Source: Utricularia gibba (taxonomy: Eukaryota > Streptophyta > Magnoliopsida > Lamiales > Lentibulariaceae). Taken from it: 64,000 bases of DNA. The position numbers and the translations under genes were made by a program. The stretch lies in the NCBI GenBank assembly GCA_002189035.1, contig NEEC01000002.1, positions 5,665,001 to 5,729,000 of the forward strand, given 5' to 3'. Below, piece after piece: positions 58,185 to 64,000 of this stretch (positions are counted from its first letter, which is position 1; every line of letters starts with the position of its first letter). The notes under the pieces are model-generated. The model worked only from the letters and a program-made list of their open reading frames with translations. It made no database searches and was not told the origin of the DNA.

Positions 58185-58647
58185 TGTCAAGACTGAGTGT
58201 TCGACCAGTCAAAGTTGACCGAGTTTGGGTGTTTGAGACACGTTTCAAGACTATCCACTGCACGTGTCAATCGGGACTTTCATGTGTTGAACAAGTTTCT
58301 GCTAAGCTAGAAGATAATCTTAAAATATTGAAATCAGACTGAGTAATAAAGGCTACACAGTCGTTGGAAGTGGACAAGTCAGTCAGCCCTGGTTTCGCGG
58401 GTTTGTTAAGCTGTTGAGATCTGAAACTTGGTCTCATAACATGGTCTCATTAGATCCTGTTTTTATGTGAAATTTGTTACTTTTGAGTCTATAAAAGCTG
58501 ATGTCCACAGCTTGTGTTTGTATCTCCTCTATTACAATAAACTTTGTTTTTCATTCTCTTACTCTTTCAACTCAAAACCCTCTTTGTTATTGCTGCTTTT
58601 TCCTTGCACGATTTTCTGTTAGAGTTCATCCTATTTTTCATCTAACA
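58185..58647. repeat. Candidate solo LTR
   Basis: Starts TGTCAAGACTG and ends CATCTAACA (TGT/ACA inverted ends), about 463 bases. Flanks are CAACT and CAAGT, matching at four of five positions. A TATA-like CTATAAAAGC (near 58491) and AATAAA (near 58537) are spaced as in a plant LTR. There is no adjacent internal domain, so it would be a recombination product. Confidence 0.5.
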
Positions 58648-59545
58648 CAAGTATAAGACATCCAAATCAGTTGTATTGTTGAAAAACCAGGCTATCAACA
58701 AACGTTGCATCAACTAATTGACATTTCACAAAGAAAATCATCAGTAATCTTAGGCAAATGCAAACTTTCAGAAGTTTGCTAGATGAAGAACACATTGTCA
58801 TGGTGCAGCAAATTGCCAAAGAGCCTTGAGGTTATTGTTACGCCATTTGTATTTTTGTGTTATGGTTGAACCACTGAGTTACTTGCGGGTTATGGTTGTG
58901 ATTTATAGCATGAGTTGTGATTGAACAAATGATCATGTCATTTTGAGCTATTTATATATGACATTTAGTTTTACTCTTTCTATTAGCATCCTCCATATCC
59001 TCTTGTATAAAAATAGACCTGGAATCCAGGGGAGCTGTCGGAACTCGATGTGGTGGAATTGGGTAAGGCTAGGAATTGATTTGGGTCCAAGGGAGGAAAA
59101 GGAGGTGTTGGGCCGAAGGCTTGGGCTGGGCTTTTGGGGAAAGTATAACAAATGCTAAGAGGTCTTATTTCTAGCAATGAGACAAAGTCGTGCGTCTGTA
59201 GCCTAAGATCATTGATGATATTAAAGTTGTGCCTTTATAATTTATTTTTTTAGTTTTAAAAATAATATTTTAATTATATAAAGAATTTTTATAATTTAAA
59301 ACTATAATTAACAACATAAATAAGATCTGTAATACACACATACATGTCCATACCATGCCATGTTATCCATATAGGTTACAACTCAAATCTTAGGGAGCCA
59401 CGCTAATTACATGTATGGATTAAATTTATAATAGTAATAGCTCATATTACAAAAGTTACAACACTATCATTTGAATGTACAAACAAAGTATAAATGAGTT
59501 ACACAATAAGACCATCATAGACAACATTAATAAGAAAGGCATCAA
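58648..59545. other. Spacer and 3' flank of F-box gene 1
   Basis: No supported gene. Short overlapping ORFs near 58943-59177 on both strands have no recognisable content. The part from about 59300 resembles the 3' flank of F-box gene 2. Confidence 0.4.
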
Positions 59546-60652
59546 CTAACTAGTTTGCATCTCTAATCCGGATCGGTAAGTTGAACGATCAATGAACCTC
59601 AGATTCAATCCTCGACTTAAAGGCACCACACTCTCTTGGTATTTGTATAAAGGAATAAATTTATAAGGGTTCTTAAGTACCATCATCTTGTTGCTGCTAA
59701 TAGAGCCATCCAACGAAAGCAAGAAATTCTTTCCAATAAGCTCACAGATCGCATTACTGGTGACTTGTGCACAGTGCTCCAATGAAGCTGCTCTTTTTTG
59801 CCTATATATTGGGATTGTAAAAGGCTCCTCCCATGTGCCACTTCCTTCATTCAAAAACCAGACATCCATCCCAAATCTTGTCCAAATTGTGTATCTTCTT
59901 CCTTGCACGCAAAGCCGATCCCCGAAAATGTTCAATAGGTGGTATTTCAATCTTGGCATATTGTACTCAGCTGGAAACGCAATGATCCTGTGAGTTTCAG
60001 TTGCTAGGTCAAAGCAGACAATATCGCACATCCCTGTAATGACATTAGACCTCATCCAATACAGCTTCCCCTTGAGAAACAATGCACTCGGGCCTCCCTT
60101 TATTTCAAGGGGTGCGATTCTCTTCCAACACATTGATCTCAGACTATAAATGTATGTCTCTCTGTGGGAGATGGCTACCAGCTTATGATCTCCACTCGCT
60201 TCATCGAAACCGAACCCATGCACCTGGAACCCGGATGAAGCGTCGATGGGGTAGTCTATTACCTTCATTTCTCTGGTGAACGGATTCCATAAGCAGCACC
60301 GACAAGGATTAGGTCTGAGTACATAGCAAACAATGCCATTGCATGAGCCAATAAATCGATTATATTTGCGGTGAACCATCTTTGGGAATTGCCAGTAAAG
60401 TGGTTTCTGATATTGATTCAATAGCAAGGATTTAAATGAGAAATTCTCAGCAAAGACCTTTATGTGAGGGTAACCCATCATCTTAAAGAATACGTGAGGG
60501 GGAGCCGTTCTTGAAATGGCGTAATGAGCTTTGGTGAAGTAGTGGCTGTCAATCAGAAAAAGCCATGACCTCGAAACGCATCTACACTGGAGGAGACATT
60601 TCACAGGAAGCCACTTCAGGATCTCTGCAAGCAAATCGTGTAAAACATGCAT
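59546..60652 (-). CDS. F-box protein with C-terminal kelch-like/FBA-type domain, copy 1
   Basis: A single 368-codon ORF. The F-box is at the extreme N-terminus (HDLLAEILKWLPVKCLLQCR, residues 5-24, continuing CVSRSWLFLIDSHYF). The rest has the F-box-associated pattern: NGIVCYVLRPNPCRCCLWNP, FGFDEASGDHKLVAISHRE and IYSLRSMCWKRI, as in plant F-box/kelch or FBA_1 proteins. It would be the substrate-binding subunit of an SCF ubiquitin ligase, joining SKP1 through the F-box. Substrate unknown. The start at 60652 has little room before the F-box, which is unusual but the same in the tandem copy. No introns or frame defects. Confidence 0.93.
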   Translation of the reverse strand: MHVLHDLLAEILKWLPVKCLLQCRCVSRSWLFLIDSHYFTKAHYAISRTAPPHVFFKMMGYPHIKVFAENFSFKSLLLNQYQKPLYWQFPKMVHRKYNRFIGSCNGIVCYVLRPNPCRCCLWNPFTREMKVIDYPIDASSGFQVHGFGFDEASGDHKLVAISHRETYIYSLRSMCWKRIAPLEIKGGPSALFLKGKLYWMRSNVITGMCDIVCFDLATETHRIIAFPAEYNMPRLKYHLLNIFGDRLCVQGRRYTIWTRFGMDVWFLNEGSGTWEEPFTIPIYRQKRAASLEHCAQVTSNAICELIGKNFLLSLDGSISSNKMMVLKNPYKFIPLYKYQESVVPLSRGLNLRFIDRSTYRSGLEMQTS

Positions 60653-62064
60653 GGTAGCAACTGCAGCAATAAAAATTGATAATTTGTTATTTAACGTATC
60701 ATAATGCTTTGATAATATATAGGGTGACCAAAAATTAAAAGCAATGAATTCGGTGGCTCGAATTCGATTTTTTTGAATTTTTTGTGTATATTTTGTATGT
60801 AGGTTGTTTAGGTTTTTGAAATTTATTAATAAAGATTGATATTTATTTAATCTTATCTTATATTTGAAATATTATTTCAAGAAAAACGGGAGTGCGTGTC
60901 AAATTCAAGTTTCAATGAAATTTTAGATTTTCAACCTAAAAAGTAATTTGGATTGAAATTGTAGATTTTTGGATTTTTATTTTCAAAATATATTAATTAT
61001 TTTTTATATTTCTGAAAATTTCTCAATTTTTTAATTATCTCTCAAAAATTTCAGGTTTCAGGCATAGTATTAAATAGTACGATATTGTCTTATTAGTACA
61101 ACCAACTTTCACGGTTTTACGTTTTTACTTTACAAGAAAATTATCTCATATAAGATTAAGAAAATTTATTTATTTAGTGAAACTTATTTTATATTTATAA
61201 TTAATGTGGTATACTGTCTACATATGTTTGTCCTAACATTTTACTTTTCTTAGACACTCAATATTCTTATTAAATGTCATCTCATTCTATCATTGACATG
61301 AGTCAGTTTGACTCTGATACCAACTGTGACGACCTTGCCCACACTCTAAGTCGGATTTTCAAGTTTCTACCCTCATAGTAAATGGTTGTCCATGATATGA
61401 TTTAATAAAAAATCCATATAAGAATCAACATGTATTTAACATTAATAAAAAATTTGAATGTGCTCAATGTAATTTAAAGTATATCATTACCAAATTCAAT
61501 ATTGCCATTTGAGAATTATATGAAAAAATGAGAAATGCATTTCAAGATGTAAAACTAGCATTTTATCTCGTGCTACCAACACTGAAACATCTGGTTTCTA
61601 AGTCCATTCTTCAGCATTGTCCTTCAATTATAGTTTAAAATGTGTTTTTTTATAGAAATATTATAGAAATATTAATTATTTTATTATTTATTTTACAAAT
61701 AATTTTATAAAACACATTGATAACAGGAACAGATGAAATTAAAAAAAAGCATTTAATAACGAAAATCAATTTTGTCATAATAAAAAATAATATAGATCCA
61801 TTTTGTCTGATTGTAAAATAATAAATACCAATTCAAATAATGTGGATGCATAATATATTGGTTGAGGATCACTTATGCTACTTGCATGATTATTTTAATT
61901 TGAATTTTAGTGTGTCACGTTAAATACATGTGTATTGAATAAATTTATAATAGTAATACATCATATCACAAAAGACATAACACTATTATTTAAATGTACA
62001 AACAAGTATAAAACAAGTTACATGATAACAAAACCATAGGCAACATTAATCACAAAGGCATCAA
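60653..62064. other. Upstream of F-box 1 and downstream of F-box 2
   Basis: AT-rich noncoding DNA, largely repeated at 63172-64000. No gene recognised. Confidence 0.5.
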
Positions 62065-63171
62065 CTAAATAGTCTGCATCTCTAATCCAGATAGATATGC
62101 CAAACGATCAATGAATCTCAGATTCATTCCTCGAGTCATACGCACCACACTCTCTTGATATTTAAATAAAGGAGTAGAATTATAAGGGTTCTTGAGTACC
62201 ATCATCTTACTCTTACTAATAGAGCCATCCAAGGAAATCAAGAAATCCTTTCCAATAAGCTCAAACATTGCATTATTAGTGACTTGTCTACAATGCTCCA
62301 ATGAAGCTGCTCTACTTCGCCAATATATTGGAATTCTAAAAGGTTCATCCCAAGTACTGTTTACTTCATTAAAAAACCAAACATCTATCTCGTACTTTCT
62401 CCCAATCCTATATCTTCTTCCTTGTACGTAAAGACGATCCCCAAAAATGTTCACTAGTGGGTATTTGAATCTTGATTTGTCGTAATCAGTTGGAAACGCA
62501 ATGACTGAATGAGTCTCGGTTGCAAGGTCGAAGCAGACAATATCATACATTTCTGAAACAACGTTAGATCTCATCCAATAAAGCTTTCCCTTAAGAAATA
62601 ATGCACTCGGGCCTTCCTGCATTTCAAGAGGCGCAATTCTCTTCCAACGCGATGACCTCAGACTGTAAACAAGTGTTTCACTCTGGGAGATAGCTACCAC
62701 CTTGTGGTCTCCGCTTGCCTCATCGAAACCGAACCCGTGCCTAAAGAACCCGGATGCGGTTTCGACGGGGTAGTCCATTAGCTTCATTTCTATGGTGGAT
62801 GGATTCCACAAGCAGCACCAAGAAGGATCAGGTCTGAGTATATAGCACACGATGCCATTGCATGAGCCAACAAAACAATTTTGGTTGCTCTGAAGCATCT
62901 CTGAGACTCTGCAGTGAAGTGGCTTCTGAACTTGACCAAGTAGCAAGCATTTAAATGAGAAATTCTCTACAAAGAACTTCCTGTTAGGGAAAACTTTCGT
63001 CTGAAAGAGTAGGTGCGGAGGAGCTGTTCTTGAAATGGCATAACGAGCTTTGGTGAAGTAATGGCTGTCGATCAGAAAAAGCCATGATGTTGAAACGCAT
63101 CTGCACTGGAGGAGACATTTTATGGGAAGCCACTTCAGGATCTCAACAAGCAAATCGTATGAAATATTCAT
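62065..63171 (-). CDS. F-box protein with C-terminal kelch-like/FBA-type domain, copy 2
   Basis: Also 368 codons with no gap relative to copy 1: MNISYDLLVEILKWLPIKCL (F-box), NGIVCYILRPDPSWCCLWNP, FGFDEASGDHKVVAISQSE. The two proteins are alike throughout by eye (roughly 75-80%), and both frames are open, so both are probably under selection. It is a tandem duplicate lying 2,519 bases from copy 1, and similarity extends into both flanks. As an SCF substrate receptor its target is unknown; rapid tandem birth is usual in this family. Confidence 0.93.
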   Translation of the reverse strand: MNISYDLLVEILKWLPIKCLLQCRCVSTSWLFLIDSHYFTKARYAISRTAPPHLLFQTKVFPNRKFFVENFSFKCLLLGQVQKPLHCRVSEMLQSNQNCFVGSCNGIVCYILRPDPSWCCLWNPSTIEMKLMDYPVETASGFFRHGFGFDEASGDHKVVAISQSETLVYSLRSSRWKRIAPLEMQEGPSALFLKGKLYWMRSNVVSEMYDIVCFDLATETHSVIAFPTDYDKSRFKYPLVNIFGDRLYVQGRRYRIGRKYEIDVWFFNEVNSTWDEPFRIPIYWRSRAASLEHCRQVTNNAMFELIGKDFLISLDGSISKSKMMVLKNPYNSTPLFKYQESVVRMTRGMNLRFIDRLAYLSGLEMQTI

Positions 63172-64000
63172 GGAAGCAGTTGCAGTAATAAAAAACTGAT
63201 AATTTTTTATTTCAATTTTTTCTTAAGAAAATATGCATTAGTGATGATATATAGAGGTGTCAGAAAAATTAAAAACATTGGATTCGGTATTTCGAATTCT
63301 ATAATTTTGAATTTTTTGTATATATTTTGTATGTATGTTGTGTAGGTTATAGAAATTTATTGATAAAGATTGATATTTATTTAATCATATCTTATATTGA
63401 AAATATTATTTTAAGAAAACTGAAATTGCATGTCAAATTCAAGTAATATTTTAAATTTAGGTTAAATTTCAGATTTCAAACTAAAAAATAATTTCGATTG
63501 AAATTGAAGATTTTTGGATTTTATCTTTGAAATATTTTACATTATTTTTATATTTCTGAAATTTTCTAAACTTTCTGGTTATCTTACTGACATTTCAGGT
63601 TTTCGGCACAATATGAAATCCAAATTTTTTCCAAACATTGATTTAAAAAATTCCACCTCATATTAATGGTTTTTCCCTTCTTATAATTTAATAAAAAAAG
63701 TCAATATAAAAATCGACATGTATTTAACATGAATAAAAAATTTAAATATCCTTAATGTAATTTAAGGTATATCATACTAAATTCAATATCAGCATTTATG
63801 AATTATATTTATGAGAAATGCATTTCAAGGTTTGATACCATCATTTTGTCCCGTGCTCCCAATACTAAAACACGTGGCTTCATTAGTCTCTTCGTCGACA
63901 TCGTCCTCGAATTGTAGTTTAAAAGGTGTTTTTTTATAGAAAATATTATTTAAATAATAGTTATTTAGTATGTTTTTATGAATACTTTAATAATTTGACT
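63172..64000. other. Upstream region of F-box copy 2
   Basis: AT-rich, similar to 60653-61700. It probably contains the promoter of F-box copy 2. No gene seen up to the window edge. Confidence 0.5.

Larger units (their letters stand above)
59400..64000. repeat. Tandem segmental duplication carrying the two F-box genes
   Basis: Units of about 2.5 kb: the first is about 59400-61860, the second about 61900-64000 or beyond. Shared noncoding blocks include AAATTTATTAATAAAGATTG (60820, 63350) and TGTGTTTTTTTATAGAAATA (61640, 63930). Copy 1 has an extra stretch at about 61080-61390 that copy 2 lacks. The right end of copy 2 may run past the window. Confidence 0.85.

Overview
The window looks like flowering-plant nuclear DNA. 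It carries plant-type genes (an ARA6/RABF1 Rab GTPase with an N-terminal MGC acylation motif, a SAG12-like papain protease, a PSPG-box glycosyltransferase, a PGG-domain ankyrin protein, F-box genes), AT-rich intergenic DNA, short plant-type introns, and Athila, copia and LINE retroelements. I cannot name the species.

Layout. About 1-27,000 is a transposable-element block. It holds a minus-strand Athila-type Ty3/gypsy element whose 3' LTR lies beyond the left edge; a plus-strand copia element (copia A, two LTRs and a target-site duplication) inserted in an intron of an unrecognised minus-strand host gene; a decayed minus-strand copia (copia B) just upstream of that gene; a 50-bp-arm foldback; a LINE lacking its reverse-transcriptase core; and an old minus-strand copia (copia C).

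About 27,500-64,000 is gene-bearing. In order: GDSL esterase/lipase homologue (-), small single-pass membrane protein (+), V-ATPase subunit D (+), ARA6/RABF1 (-), SAG12-like protease pseudogene (-), UDP-glycosyltransferase (-), intact SAG12-like protease paralogue (-), CCCH zinc-finger DRG-family-regulatory type protein (-), clade-D-like PP2C with a one-base frameshift (-), ankyrin-PGG protein (-), and two tandem F-box genes (-). I rebuilt exon structures by hand from reading frame, splice consensus and protein-family continuity.

I see no operon-like or defence-type system. V-ATPase D and ARA6 both act in the endomembrane system, but their adjacency is probably chance. The points most worth a second look are three introns that appear to use GC rather than GT donors (in the GDSL, CCCH and ankyrin genes), the loss of the nucleophile serine in the GDSL protein, the PP2C frameshift, the protease gene/pseudogene pair on either side of the glycosyltransferase, and copia A sitting four bases into an intron. 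Conservation and expression statements are inferences from sequence alone.
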